Source: Tubiluchus corallicola
Lineage: Eukaryota; Priapulida; Priapulimorpha; Priapulimorphida; Tubiluchidae
Direction: 5' to 3'
NCBI GenBank assembly: GCA_030141605.1
Contig: JAQGDQ010000985.1
Span: 1 to 64,000, forward strand
DNA: 64,000 nt
Shown here: piece by piece, positions 27,240 to 63,604 of the stretch
How positions within the stretch are numbered: position 1 is the first letter of the stretch
Layout of the letters: every line of letters starts with the position of its first letter
Translations under genes and position numbers: made by a program
The notes under the pieces: model-generated
Databases searched by the model: none
What the model was told of the DNA's origin: nothing
The model's input: the letters and a program-made list of their open reading frames with translations, nothing else

Positions 27240-27570
27240 TAACATTATTTTTTTATTATTATTATCACATTCAGTACAATATAATGACATTAAGCACACA
27301 GTGACATCAAAATTATTACATCTACTGTATTAAATTCTTATGTTTCATACACTATCGTTATCATACAAGAATAATTGTACTACAGGGGGCTAGAGAAGCA
27401 AAGGCTTGTATAAGTCCACTGTCATGTGAACCCGATAAAAAAAGAATGGATGAGTGAACAAAAAAAAGAACTGGGAGAAAGGTTAGATCACACAGGAAGG
27501 GTAGAAGGATGTGTTAGTGGAAATGGTAGGAAGAAAGATAATAGGTTGCACTATGTTGACAGCATGGGTA
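27240..27570 (-). mobile_element. Retrotransposon 3'-end fragment, copy 2
   Basis: Second copy of the sequence at 24665-24995, same orientation, just downstream of the sulfotransferase stop. It differs by a short insertion (AAAGGCTTGTATAAGT) and single bases. Confidence 0.65.
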
Positions 27571-29040
27571 CAGGCAACCTGATGACATCATCCCCACCTG
27601 TTTATTGACATAATAGCGAAGTATAAAATATCGGAAGTTTTAAGGAATTTAAAAATAGGAAATCGTTAACCGGTAAAAAACAGCTAACATAATTCCGACT
27701 TTTCTCATTGACTAATTTTGAAAAAGAAAGATACGATCAGCACGCCGTGTAGGAACCAGACAATCCAAGTCAACGGGACTAGACAGATGCGAATTTTCCG
27801 CAGCCGAACTATTAGCTTGATTGAAATTACATTGACTATAATTACAATAAACTATTCTTTAAGTTTCTTATCAAATTTAATTATTTGTGGTTTGTAACAT
27901 CATCTATATCATATGTACTTTTCCTGCAAAAGACAGAGATTTGAAGCTAGGCGCTAGATGCTGCAAGTTGTATCGTCAGCATAAACGGATTCAATGATCA
28001 ATTCATATCTGCATCAGTAAAAAGTTTAAAACTAAGTTACGTAATAGCTGATTTATAATAAACAGCCCCTTATTTTACTATTTTTAAATAGATATAGAAC
28101 ATACATATATAAATCAGTTAAAATGTGTATGTACGTCATGGTTACCATTACATAAAATGCAAAAATAACTCCAATAATGGCCAATTTACATATGATTATC
28201 ATATTATCATTTTACAGTATTTTAATTCATGGTTTTAATTTAAGAATGTCATTATTTATGAAGTAAATGTTGTTCATATAGCCGAATACATTAATGTATT
28301 AACATGGACATCTTAATTAACTAGAGATAGAAAAAGCAGCGAGAGCCAATTAAAATAAAGTAAAATCTTAACCTCTCTTAATTCGTCGTTTGAAATGTAG
28401 GAAGGGAAAGCTTATAATAAAAAGATTAGTTATTATAATGCATGTAAAACTTTTTTATAACAAGACTTGCCTATAAATTACCAAACTTGTACAAATGGAA
28501 CTTTGGCTACTCCAGCACTTTAACAGCAGGTGCTTTTCTTGAAAGTTTGACTACAGCTACAGTAGGAAACGTTGCACGAGTGAGCCGGACTGATGTAAGC
28601 CAACGTAAAATTAGACCAGACGACTTAGTCTATGGGTAACGCGTCCGCTTTCCGTCTGTTAGGTTCTGAGTTCGCTTAATTCGCTAAAAAATTAATTACC
28701 GGTTAATTAATTAATAGACGACTTGCTACGTCTTTATAACCAGATACTACTCGTAATCAATGCCTCGTTAAGATAAATTGACATGTCTATCTCGTTATAA
28801 TGAAGTAGCTATAATTAAATGTCTCATTATAACGACGTAGCTAATTAACTATGTCATTACAAAATGGTAAAATGTATGTTACCATTTTGTAAAATGAAAT
28901 TTTAATATAATACTTTGTTCTAAAGTATAAATTTGTTGGAGACGTAATTGCAATTCTAAAATTCGTTGTATACTAAACTTTGTAAAATAACTTAACATAA
29001 CATAATATAATTGTAATATTTAACCACTGTAAGTACCGTT
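27571..29040. other. Intergenic, nothing recognised
   Basis: AT-rich sequence with short AT palindromes near 28690-28710. No gene or repeat family recognised. Confidence 0.5.
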
Positions 29041-29073
29041 TACTATTATTAATATTATTATTATTACTATTAC

Positions 29074-29163
<90 letters not shown>
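29041..29163. repeat. (TTA)n microsatellite
   Basis: About 120 bp of nearly pure TTA/ATT trinucleotides. It accounts for poly-Asn and poly-Ile frames on the minus strand. Confidence 0.95.
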
Positions 29164-29909
29164 TGTGTTTTTGTTTATTGTGTTGCCGAGTATACCCCAT
29201 GTACGGGGGTTTGTCTGTGTAGTTTTTTCTACATTGTAAATGTACTGCATTGTTCATATAATGTTTTGTAACTTGTAATTACAATTGTAATTGTATGGCT
29301 TGTAAATCATCAATAAAAAAACCTTATAATGACATGATACATTACTAAGAAGGTTATTCCTAGAGTTAGCATTATTCTGTTGTAATAAAATTGTCGTAGC
29401 CAATAAACAAATGCTAGGAAACTTACCGACATTTACAACTTGCATTAGGTGTAGAAGTGTTGTGTTCATTTGTGCATCAAATTGTCATTAAAAGATGAGC
29501 AAAAAGAGAAGTACGTGATATGTCATTATGACCACGTCAAGGAGATGCATGCTGTGCGTCTAGACACGGTATTTTCAAACCTCTCTTCGTGGTATATAAT
29601 CCGCGAGCCAGACCCTCACCTGTATCATTCAGAGGGAGGCGGCGAATTCTCCCAGATGCATTTTGAAAGGGTACATATCTCTGGTTGTCAAAAACGCATA
29701 ATAGGCCTTCCTACGGCACAGCCCTGTGGGTGGTACTGGCCCATTTGTGGGTCCACCTTCGAAAGACTATGCTTGTGCAAACTTGCGCATGCGTTCTGTA
29801 GTTTTTTCCCATTGTGGTCTCTTTCTCGGGACCTATTTCAATATCCATTAAAGTTTTGCTTTTTTCTTCCGTCAAGGTTTTGTCTCAACGGTCTACGTGA
29901 AGCAGTGTT

Positions 29910-30288
29910 ATAAGTCTTTTCACAGTTTCGTTGAGCGCACGAGCAGTTCCTGTAAGTCAAAGGTTAAGTGTAGTAAGCAACGCGTCTTAACTACAACCGT
30001 CACGTGACATGTGTGTAAAGCAAAACCGTCTGGCGCACCAGTTCATTAACTCAATTGTTTTGCGTGGACTTTACTGAATAGTACATTAGTTTGTGTATAG
30101 AGTGCTTTATTTGTAAGATCTTGCTTGGGAACAAGAAAAAATGAACTAGGTAAGGTTCTAGCTAGCTGTTGAAACTGTTACTATTACAATAGCATGGGCG
30201 TTGTACACAAATGCGTTGTTCGGTACACTTAACTTTTGACCTTTTCACGGCCATCATTAATCGCTGGAACTATGAAAAGGCTTATTGC
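29910..30288. mobile_element. MITE with TTTTCAC terminal inverted repeats, copy 2
   Basis: Second copy of the element at 3553-3911, same orientation, with ends TAAGTCTTTTCACAG and, inverted, TAAGCCTTTTCATAG. Intergenic. Confidence 0.75.
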
Positions 30289-30984
30289 TGTATGAGAGAA
30301 ATGTCATAATGGGATACTGGAAGTACTCCTCAAGAGGCTCTGGAAGGCTGACAAAAAGAGCAAAACTTTCTATATTATTTTACAGTATTACAACAGTAAG
30401 ATGTGTAATGTTTATCATGTTTTTCAATGTTATGACTCATATCTCTGCTTGTGTTTTAAATTAAGAGGACCTACCAATAAACTTTGGCAGTAAACTTTCC
30501 AGGCTGTTAAAATTTTAAATTACAGTTTAATGTAAATGTAAGATGAATGATATTGGTGTAAATAATTCATGTAAAGCACTTCAGTTGCATGGTAAGTTAA
30601 TAAAGGATATTTTTGTTTATGAGATCATTGTTTGCAAAATGATTCTTAACATATGACTCGCTGTGTCAACTAACATGGATATTACACTGCACTCCGTTTC
30701 TGTCTGCACATCCAAGTTTTCTGGCAAACGTTCTGAAACTCTGTGAACGAAGGTGGAAATTTCATGAAGCTGTGCTCTGTGTTCCACCACATTGCTTTCT
30801 TTCTCTCGACTTTGCATCCTGCATTCCAGACAGCACCCACGAGATCACGTACCGGCTGAGGTAATCGATTGTGGTAAGTCACTTGTAGTCCTGAGTAGAC
30901 ACATTTATATTTTCTTCTGGTATTTAATTATCCATGTTTGTTAAATAAATGCAACTACATCAAAATGGAATTTATTGCCCACCT
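30289..30984. other. Intergenic, nothing firm
   Basis: A minus-strand open frame of 66 codons (30882-30682) begins MTYHNRLPQPVRDLVGAVWN. It has an ordinary protein-like composition but no family I recognise. It might be a transposon fragment. I do not call a gene. Confidence 0.4.
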
Positions 30985-31322
30985 GTTTTGAACAAACTAT
31001 TCATTGTCACGGCATCTAAAACAAAATTTAGCAGAATTTAGAAACAACATCGAAATACAATTCAGTAGTTAGATAGTCAAAAGACATAATAACAATACCA
31101 ATCACATACATGGGGATACATGTAGTATTGGTAATCATATAGATTGATAGTTTCATACCAATCAAGATATGTAATATATAAAGTAAATTGTTAAATTATC
31201 TATATCATGTTGTGTCATATATCTTTTCACTATCTAACTACTGAATTGCATTTCGATGTTGTTTCTAAATTCTTATTTTGTTGTTTTAGATGTTTTGACA
31301 ATGAAAAGTTTGTTCGAAACCG
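30985..31322. mobile_element. Foldback element 3 (about 110-bp inverted arms)
   Basis: The arms at about 30985-31100 and 31205-31322 are imperfect inverses: AGAAACAACATCGAAATACA is answered by TGCATTTCGATGTTGTTTCT, and CAGTAGTTAGATAGT by ACTATCTAACTACTG. No coding sequence. Confidence 0.8.
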
Positions 31323-31509
31323 TCGCCAATAAATTCGGTTTTGATGTTTTTGTATTTAGTTCACCGGTTTGCTAGATCTGCTGGACTGAATTCCATTTGG
31401 AAGTGGTCCTGCAAAGTGGAACTAATGCTTAATTACGACGAATGTTAGCTGAGAAGTCTCATTAAAACTTTACCACGAGTTTTGCCACATTTCTAGGCTT
31501 TAACCCGCC

Positions 31510-31645
31510 ATGGACAGATAATATTATATTATCTGTTATGTATTAAATTAACAGACAGCCATGGACAGATAATATTATATTATCTGTTATGTATTAAATT
31601 AACAGACAGCCATGGACAGATAATATTATATAATACAGATAAAAA
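31510..31645. repeat. 51-bp tandem repeat, about 2.5 copies
   Basis: Units start at 31510, 31561 and 31612 with ATGGACAGATAATATTATAT. The inner TAATATTATATTAT is itself nearly palindromic. Confidence 0.9.
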
Positions 31646-31715
31646 GATAAAAATATTCATGTTTAACACCTAATGGTAAATTGACAGTCTTACTACTAAT
31701 TTGGATGATTGCAGC

Positions 31716-32143
31716 GGAATCTGAGAAAAGCTCATGAAAAGTCATTGCCAGAGGCACTTGGATACGTGTTCATCCTCCCTCAGCGCGGCAAATATTGTTA
31801 CGGAGGCACCTGTTGCCGGGTCAGATATAGAGCCCTCTGCACCTTCTGCCTCCACGTTAGCAGTGACTCACCCCTTCCTTGTAGATACAGACGTCTTGTT
31901 TGGGCTTACACGTGGCGCCCGAAGCCAGCTGACCTGGAATGCCAGTATAAAGCGAGTAGAAGTCATTACAGCCTTGGATTTCTGAGACAGGTGCTTCTCA
32001 GCCTAGTATATATGTGTGCTGTTACTTATTTAAGTTATTGTTCTTATTTTGTTCTCCCTTTTTTGTTATTAGTGCTAGCAATAAAACTTTTTACAATGTT
32101 GATCTTATGTAGTGTTCTATTTTCTGATTTTTGTGTGTGCTAG
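31716..32143 (+). other. Possible terminal exon of an unknown transcript
   Basis: An acceptor-like ATGATTGCAG at 31706-31715 precedes a GC-richer stretch with overlapping open frames (one ends at 31985, one at 32143). AATAAA follows at about 32080. No family is recognised and no partner exon is obvious. It could be an orphan exon, a pseudogene or a transposon piece. Confidence 0.25.
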
Positions 32144-33419
32144 GTGACTTGTCACACATGGTATATGCTGTTAGATCATAAATAATTCATTACTAATTAC
32201 GACAACATTTGTAATTAAGAGAATTTCATTAGTTAAAAGAAAACCTCGTGTCAACATTAGTTCAGAATAAAAAATGCTCTAAAATATTGAAAACTACAAT
32301 AGCTTTGTTGATAGTTAATTAACTATGCCGTTATAATGATGATACGTTTGATAAACACTATTCTTTGAGTTACACATTCTGTTGAGATATTGCTGGAATT
32401 GTTGCATTTTGCTTATTAATTGTTAATAAGTCATATACAGTAATCTCTATTTGCTGAGTATAGTCTGTGTTTAGTGATTCCAGTACGGATTTGCTACCTT
32501 TTTTAATTACAGTTTCGTTGAGATATCCTTTCGTAGTTTCAATGCAGAAATATTTCTCTATAATTATGTAAAGGAGAATATATCTAACAAGTATATATAT
32601 GAATACAAGTATATTCTTGTGACAGGAATTGCTTACTCAGCATATGGTGGAAAACAAGAGAAACACGTGGCTCATTTGAAGCAGTGCAACAAACTATTTT
32701 TATGGCGTTAATCGATTCTTAATTCAGTCAAAGCCGAGGACATTGACTAGAATCCACCTTAACTTGAGTGGTAGGTAGTAATTACTCAGGCAAAGCAACA
32801 ACAAAAAACAACGTATCTTGCGTTTGCGGATATAAGCAAAAATTATGTAAAAACTTGTGTAGGCGTCACATGATGTAGGCCTATTACGAATTGGGTAGCG
32901 ATGTTTTAAATGTTTTTGGGGATCGGCGTGTCTGATAAGCTAAAGTAAAAATGTAGGTTACACCCTAAGTGCACATACATTGTTTTACAACTTTACTTGT
33001 CCTGAGACAACATTTTTTATTTTACAATCGACTATTGCATTATCACTATGTTAACAGTCATATAAAGCATCTGTATAGTAGTTATAATTTTATGATTTTT
33101 GATATTGAATCAGGTCACTGTGTTGGTACATAAACACGTTATTCGTTTTTTACTGTTACGTAGTTTTGAACATAAGGATCAGAGATCATTCATCTATATA
33201 AATATTTAGCCTGTACAATGCAGTTTATATAATCTTTATAATAGTGCAAATGAGTTTTTAGTGATCGAAGTAGTGTGCTGTGAATATACAGTAAGAATAC
33301 TAAAAGTAAAAAAGTAAGCATTGACACTAAAGTAAGCAATGTAATTAAGATCGAATATGTGATGAAATGGTGTTACTTGCTGAAAGAAAAACACTTACAT
33401 AATAATTTTCAATGATCGT
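32144..33419. other. Intergenic, nothing recognised
   Basis: AT-rich sequence without a notable open frame or repeat. Confidence 0.5.
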
Positions 33420-33955
33420 ATTACTCCGGCTTTCAAGATGGTGCATTGGTTACCAATTACACATCGCATGCAATTTAAAGTTCTTCTTGTTACCTTTATA
33501 TCGTTAAAAAGGGAAGTACCATCGTATTTGACAGAGACTTTCGAGTTTATTACTTCAACATATACTCTGAGATCTATTGACAATCTACAGTTTAAGATAT
33601 CAAAAATTAAGTTTGTAACATTTGAGGATAGAGCTTTTAGCGTTTATGGAACCAGTTGTCTATGAATCTGAAATTGGCTACAAATGCTAGAGAATTTAAG
33701 AAACTAGTTATGACTCACTTGTTTTAGCCAGCACATGTGTAATTTTTAGTCTATCCTTTATGCTATTACTTTTTGCTAGTGTGATAATGTCGTTTTTACT
33801 GATGATTCTTCTTGTGATGTCGTGCTCCTTGCGATAATTTAAAGTACTATTTAGATTTTATGTGATTTTCTTTTAATTTTGTACAGCACCTTTTATACTA
33901 TTTTATTATTGTGATGAAAGTTTACAAACAATAAACTGCTGAATTGAATAGTCTA
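33420..33955 (+). mobile_element. CR1/L2-like LINE relic (ORF2 C-terminus and 3' tail)
   Basis: Translation from 33438 reads MVHWLPITHRMQFKVLLVTF and continues to TFEDRAFSVYGTSCL. This is the classic 'LHWLPv..RI.fKillltfk...DRAFSv' end of CR1/L2/Rex-type reverse transcriptases. The sequence ends in ATAAACTGCTGAATTGAATA, a tail form common in these LINEs. Heavily 5'-truncated. Confidence 0.8.
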
Positions 33956-34268
33956 TATTCAATAGACTGGCGTCTACTGATTGTAAAATTAAGCACCAAC
34001 TGATAATGAAACAGAAACTACTAACTTTTAAAATTTAAAAAGCCGCCTGATACGTTAGATTACGTTCAGTGTACAACAACATTTGTTTACCAATTTACTT
34101 CGAATTGTTGTATTTTAAGACCTCGACTAACTAACTATTTGATACGTTTCGTTCATTTTGTTGACGACTGTTCAGATGACGGGAACTAAAAAAGTTCAAT
34201 CTAAATAAATTTGGCTATATAAATAAGTAAGTGCTAACACATTGTTTAATTGATTTTAGAGAGTAAAA
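33956..34268 (+). promoter_or_regulatory. 5' flank of receptor B with an acceptor before the ATG
   Basis: TTAATTGATTTTAG ends at about 34259, and AGAGTAAAA separates it from the ATG. A 3' splice site nine bases before the start suggests either a 5'-UTR intron or a trans-spliced leader. No TATA box is evident. Confidence 0.4.
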
Positions 34269-56947
<22,679 letters not shown>

Positions 56948-59765
56948 AAAGAAAAAAAAGAAAGCGAATGGGAGAGAAAGAGAGAGAAGAGAGAGAGCAA
57001 GAGAAAGAGAAAGGGGGAAAGTCTAGGCAAAATAGGGTAGACCAACGGTAAGCAATGCATCTACTTCATGGGTCAGAATGACCCACGTCCTCACGGGAAG
57101 TCACTATGGCTAAATATTTATTCTCGGTAACCTGTGACCTGTTATAAAAAACTAAGTGACATTACCACAGTAGATTCAAGTGATATGACCGTCAGCCTAT
57201 TCAAGCTTATTTACATTTCTTGACATTGTCTCTTTGACTTTGGGCCCTTTAAACCAAAAGGTGCTCGAATTCTAGGTCTTGTCCAGACCTACTACACTCC
57301 ACACAATAACTACTTTGAACCTGCTAATAAGTTGTTTGCACCTTATGCCCGACGCACACACGTGCGGAAGTTCTACAGAAAATAGTTATGTGAACTTAAG
57401 TTGAAGGTTTACCACGTCTGACAAATAGTAAGCAATGCATTTTCATTTTTCTTGCTGAATCATTAGTATTATTCTACGTAACCTCCGGTAATCGACAAAA
57501 CTTATTATATAGGTTTTAATTCATGGGTAAATAATCAATAATCAATATTTACTTGATCCAACAGTTTGTCATAAATTGCTCGTTCACATCTTGAAATATC
57601 CGTATCATTTTCCCATTTTGCTTTGTCATCCTCTTTTACACATTTCCTGTATGCAGTTCCTTTAAAAGTAATATAATACATTGAAATAACGTTAAAATAG
57701 AATTAATAGAATGAATATAAAAGGTTTAAAATATTAACGGAAACAAGATCACTGAAGGAGTACTTAAAGTAGTTAATTTCATATCTATTCTAAGTGATAT
57801 ACCCTTTTGCCTACTAAAATTGAGTACAACGACGGAAAAAATACAATGTGCATCTTGGATTCTCTTTTGTAATTTTTTGCATCAACACGAAGGCATGTCA
57901 TGTGGCTTCAGGTCTTTCCGTTACTTGTCTAGAACTTGGATTTCTACAAACAATTAACCTACCTGCATAATCCTCTGGACATGGTCCTTCAACTGTCCCA
58001 ATTCTGGCGTCTGGCCACTCCGATTCAGCTCTACAGTATTGCGTCTCGTCTGAAAAAACCCTCTTGTAACTAAAATTTGAATTTCGTATAAAACGTTTTT
58101 GGCATCAAAAAGCTACAAACTAACACATATTGCAAAAATTGAAGTATAAGTAATTTTTATCCTCATAAATAAGAGATTTTATTTACTAAGTATGCTAGAC
58201 TGAGCAAAGACCACAACTCTGCCATGAGGATTGCTTAAGTTAAGTAGTTGGTGTAATGTATACGCTCAAACCAAAGTTGCGTTCCCATATCTATGTAATT
58301 TATTCTGCAAAAATACAAATTTTCTGTAGTCTACAATTACTACATCTACAAATCTACTGAAATAAGTGCTAGAAAATGAGTGCTACAGATTACTACGTTG
58401 CACTAAAAGCTAAAAATGCATACATACATTGTTGGTCCAATATTGAGTCGCGAAAAAGCCAGAATGTCAGTAGAAGGTAGCAGTATAATTATAAGTGAAA
58501 TTCTAAATGTAACAGAGACGTGTGTACATAACAAGTTCCATCTACACAATGTCAGAGTAGAAAAAGTAGTCTAGCTTGTTGAGCTACAGTCTAATATATT
58601 GTGGCTTCTAATGCATATACTACCTTGAGAAGGGGTAATGGACCAAAACATTTGCACCTGCAACAGTTGGTGTTCGCGCATTATTGACGCTGCACTTCAT
58701 CCGTCATTACGCCTCCTAAAGCTATGGATGAGCCGAGCGCTTGGCCGTATTACTAATCTAGGTACTGGACAAACCGTCCTAATACAGAAGAACATCCAAT
58801 CGTTCTCTAAATGCAGTGCAGTTAGAGAAGCAAATGGTTTCTCTAATTACTGGCTTCTTTGTGCACATACCAAAGTCTTTACGAATCCACAGCTTGGCAT
58901 CAGCGCTTGATTTGCCTGCATCATTAGAAGCAATACAAGTGTAAAGCAACTCTGTCTTCTCATGCTCGAAAAGATATGAATATGGTATTGTGATGGTGCT
59001 CTGAAAGTTCAGTGCATCACTGCCTTCCAGACCTGTTGGTAAGAATGCCAGAGTTTTATTATATATGTTAGTATTTTATTAAAGATAGCTCCTAGTAAGG
59101 GCGTACCTTGAACATTGATGTTCTTAATTACGTCATAATAGGTAATAATTTGACGTCATCGTGACGTCATAGGTGAAAAATGACAACATTTCTGGAATCC
59201 TCAGTCATTAATAAATATTTTTCATCTAGGCGCAATGGTTTAGGAAATATAACTCATTTTTGGCTCAAGTAAGAGCCATCTTGGATTTGTGCGTACAAGT
59301 GCCAAAGCCGGTTTTGGCAGATTTTTTGTTGAAGTTAGCTGAGACCATGTTCTAACAGAATCTGAAGAGAAAAATTCGATTGCACATTTGTTTTAGGTTC
59401 TTTGTTATCTTTACCCCCATTGCGTTTTTCTTACCAGGTGTCTGGTGTCAAGCATAACAAAAAATAGAATAAAATATACAGTATTAGTAGAATTTCTTAC
59501 AATATAACAGGGCTAGTTTTAAGTTTATAAGTTTGAATTATCAGTGATTTCCGTAATAAAATAATCAAAATCAATGTATTGGTTTAATTTACAATTTGCA
59601 ATAAGGGATTAAACGCAAATCCAACATTCAGTGACAAGGCCTATTTAATATAGAGGATTATAGTAGGACCGTAACCTAGCTCATTATTAAGGCTAAACTT
59701 GTAATATGACACGTTAAACCACCAGAAGTATCTTTGCCATGTTCACCAGTCCGTAACATGGAAAG

Positions 59766-60468
59766 TAGAGATGTTAAACGATACAAATTTGGCGATAGGG
59801 TAACTATACGACACGATACTTTTTTCTAACAATACAATAACGATAATTCACTTTTCAGACGATACGATACGATAAATTATTTCGAGCGATAAAAACGATA
59901 CTGAAGTTAGAAAATTTGTGCAGCAACAAAAAAACCATCTCTAAAGAAAGTTTATGCAGTAACAAAAAGTACCTCTACAAATTAAACCATTTATGTAAAC
60001 AATACGTGACTACGACGAAATTTTCTGCTTCGTTGTTATAATGATTCATAAATAAGTAAACTGCAATAGATACGTAGCTTACTACAATGTAAAGATTTAT
60101 CTGTGCGAGCTGCACAATTACACATGTCCGGGACGATGACAACAAAAATGCTCGGCATTCGCGAGTCTGTATGATTCAGAGTCAGAATAAAGATAACCGC
60201 TATTGCAAAGCGAAAGTGCAACTTCATGCGTCTGACAAGCTTATAATTTTAAATAATTCTTTTTATCCACCGTTTTGTTTAATTTCTGTAAGTAAATTGA
60301 AAAGTAAAGTGAAGCGATTTTATAAAGGTAAGTGATAAGCCGATACAAGCCAAAATCGATGCGACAACGATATACCTAGAATAATATCGACACGATAACG
60401 ATAAAAACTAATTTTTCGTATCGATACGATATTCAATAATTATCGATAGGCGATAATTGTCAACTCTC
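59766..60468 (-). mobile_element. TATCG-rich element (right-arm copy)
   Basis: Right-arm counterpart of 42629-43335, with the same 63-codon frame on the minus strand and small sequence differences. It was carried along by the duplication and is not an independent insertion. Confidence 0.45.
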
Positions 60469-60952
60469 GGCAGTTCGTCCTTCTACAAAATATGAAAACA
60501 GTGTCTACAAAGAATTGGAAAATATTTTTAGTACTTTGAGTGAAATTAGTAGATTCTTCGTCGCCTTCAAACCATTTTATTGTTACGTTCAGGTCATCGG
60601 GATCCAGGCTGCCAGTTTTAATGTATCCCTTGCAAACGAGTTCAACTGTTCCCTACAGAAATGGCATAACATAAACAGTTATTATAAGACACATTATGAA
60701 GTAAATTAGCATCTACACAAGGAATAGTAATACACTAGTTACACAAGAAATAGTAAAATAAGTTCTATTAGTGTGAAATGCTGTAAGGTGAAGAAGGTGT
60801 ATTAGTGTGCAGAGATCCCTATTCTGAAGATATCTAGATCTCTAGGAAAGTGAAGCAGATGGGGGCGGTTGTTGGTCTGTCATCAGTTTTTACCCAAATG
60901 TTTTCATTTCCGGCAGACAGAATTGCAAAAATCTATTACTTTCTAAATTATA

Positions 60953-61372
60953 AATCTAGAAATAAATACTACATTACAATACGATAACACAAAACAACAT
61001 CACAATACAATAACTAGATTATAAATCTAAAAATAAATACAACATTACAATACAATAACACAAAACAACATCACAATACAATAACTAGATTATAAATCTA
61101 AAAATAAATACAACATTACAATACGATAACACAAAACAACATCACAATATAATAACTAGATTATAAATCTAGAAATAAATACAACATTACAATACGATAA
61201 CACAAAACAACATCACAATACAATAACTAGATTATAAATCTAGAAATAAATACTACATTACAATACGATAACACAAAACAACATCACAATACAATAACTA
61301 GATTATAAATCTAGAAATAAATACAACATTACAATACAATAACACCATACAACATCACAATACAATAACTAG
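60953..61372. repeat. 71-bp minisatellite, about 6 copies (right arm)
   Basis: Inverse of the array at 41122-42052, but less than half as long. Confidence 0.95.
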
Positions 61373-61987
61373 AATCTAGGATAAAACTCTGCGCTTTGGT
61401 TTCATTTCCATCCAAGTAATCAAGCAAATGTCATGTATCTTAATCCATAGCAGCTGACTTGCAATGAATATTTGGCTGTTATACGTATATAAGACTTATA
61501 TATTCATAAATAACAGCCATAAACTTGTATCTACTTAACCCATAACGTCACCCATTCAACATAAAATCTCGTTTACATTTTATTTTGTTTGCAGAACCTT
61601 TCAGAATAGACTAATCTCATTCTTTGCTCTACATATGTGAAATTTATTGCAGGCTTAGATCTACAACGCCCAAATATGAAAGCAATAATAAAATGGGTTG
61701 ATCCCAAAGTTCATTTTCGATGAGCGTTTAGGGCAAGAGTTCAAAAGAAACCAGACCACATCTCAAATTTTGATGGCTAAATGAAGAAAACTATTCCTCG
61801 TGCCCAAATACTACATAAAATACGTATACGTCATAAAATACACCACTTTATTTCATTTTAGTAATCTTTGCACTAAATCAAAAATATAAATAAATAGTTT
61901 GTGAAATTTTACATATTAAATATTTTATAAGCTACGAAATAATTTTCACAAGTCGTACATACAAGTTATGTATAATCAACAGTTGCA

Positions 61988-62337
61988 AATTTTATTTATT
62001 TATTTATTTATTAAATATATCCACAACGATCATTACAGCATTGTACATAAAAGTATTTAATAACGTATTTATTATTATGTACACAAGATGCCAAGCTGCA
62101 AATGACCCGTGTGGTACTCAAGAAGTAATTACTTGTTTAGAGCACCCCAAATGAATGTGGATTGAGTGTAGTAGAAAAGAGCAGTAAAGGAGTAGAAAAG
62201 AAAGGTTAATAGAGAATAGAAAGAAAGAGAAAGATGTGATGGTATCTGTATGAAGTAACGTGAACTATAGAAATGTAAAAATTGACATAGCCAGCAATGC
62301 AATGGATTCCGACAGATACAGCAGCGTAATTAATGTT
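61988..62337 (-). mobile_element. Retrotransposon tail insertion specific to the right arm
   Basis: The left arm reads CTGGTAACATTGATTTGCAA without interruption at 40507-40526. The right arm has about 350 extra bases at this point, ending on the minus strand in a (AAAT)n tail. This is a 3'-end LINE or SINE insertion made after the arms separated. A short AAT-like target duplication is possible but not clear. Confidence 0.75.
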
Positions 62338-63604
62338 ACCAGCATTTTTCTGAAAAGCTAGCACTGCAAAAGTAATCAGTTAATATTTCAAGAGATCCAC
62401 TGAAAATGTATCACAAATTCTTAAACTATGCAATTGGCATATTTACTCCATGCATTTTATTGGATCTGTAAAGAATTGAATGCTCACTAAAGTTGCACAT
62501 TTCCAACAAGTTTCTTGCAATGATAATTATATTTTCTTGTTGTTGTTGTTTTTGCTTTGTTTTTTAAATATAAGAAATATTAATTCTAATGATTGTTTCA
62601 ATTACTATTAATTTTATACGAACAAGGAGATTGTCTTGCAAAAGAGAAAACAAAAGTAGACCAGTTTCATTTAAAACTTAAAAGCATCTATTTTGAAACT
62701 CACCTCAATTGGCTGTGATTCGTCCTGAACAATGACCACAAGTGAGGGCGGATCTATTGTGACGACTGGGTAGCTTAAAACAGAGAAACCGATTTCATTT
62801 GAAGAAACGTTCACATGCTTGTTAGTGCTGATACACGTTATGTTACCTAGAAAATACATAAGTATTTTTGTAGCACATGAGAGGTTAGATGACCTTACAG
62901 GTTGTCACATAATGACATGACAGTTATAATGGCAACCTGCTTCACATTTCCAATTATTCACTATTTTTTTCTTTTGTTTTCTGAGATACGTTGTACGTTC
63001 TAATTTTGCAAGCAAACGGAGGTCCAGCCGTAGTAGCCGTGGTCAGTGGTGTTGGACCGAGGGTATCGAAATTGCCATAGGTGCATTTGCAGGAGTCCAG
63101 GAAACGCTAAACATCAATTGATACAAAAATTAATTACACATGTAATCATAGTTTATGCTTATAAAGCAAAAACGCTCCATAAGCTGCTATTCATCACCCA
63201 ACGCCAGAACTACTATTAATGCTAAATACAATTTTGGTGGCAACAGGACTCTAGCCATCTCCAAAGATTAGGTTCTTAGATGTCAGATGCACATTAGCCA
63301 CTGCTTATACAACTATACATCTTCCTCAATTAATGGAGGAAACAAAATCATATAAAATGTCTATAAACCGACCGTTTTCCACGCAGTCAGCCATGCATTT
63401 ATTAACCAGGAACAGCGCTGCTTAACTATCGACTAAAACCACACGCTTATGGTTGCGCTGTTGACGTTTTGAACTGACGTAAAGGTATATTTGCTCCGGT
63501 TAGCGTGCCTCTACTTAAAATTAGCTGAGGTGTCCAAAATTGTTTGTTGCCAAGATGGTGAAAGTTTCTGATTGGGCTGCGTAGGGTGATAACGTGTTTA
63601 CGAG

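Larger units (their letters stand above)
57553..62846 (-). pseudogene. Inverted partial copy of receptor B (Ig and HRM exons)
   Basis: Five exons equivalent to receptor B exons 3-7, in order on the minus strand: 62846-62704, 60652-60535, 59032-58871, 58049-57963 and 57659-57553. Lengths (143, 118, 162, 87, 107 nt) and splice sites are the same as in the left arm, and no frame is broken. Upstream exons would lie beyond 64000. Downstream GAIN and 7TM exons are missing, because the arm ends at 56919. As it stands it could encode at most a secreted Ig/HRM fragment running into antisense receptor B intron. I class it as a truncated gene copy. It could instead be the second haplotype misjoined in the assembly. 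Confidence 0.75.

Noticed and set aside
31914-31930. TGGCGCCCGAAG resembling a retroviral tRNA-Lys primer-binding site
   Set aside because: The match is short, and no LTR, gag or pol sequence is next to it. Likely chance.
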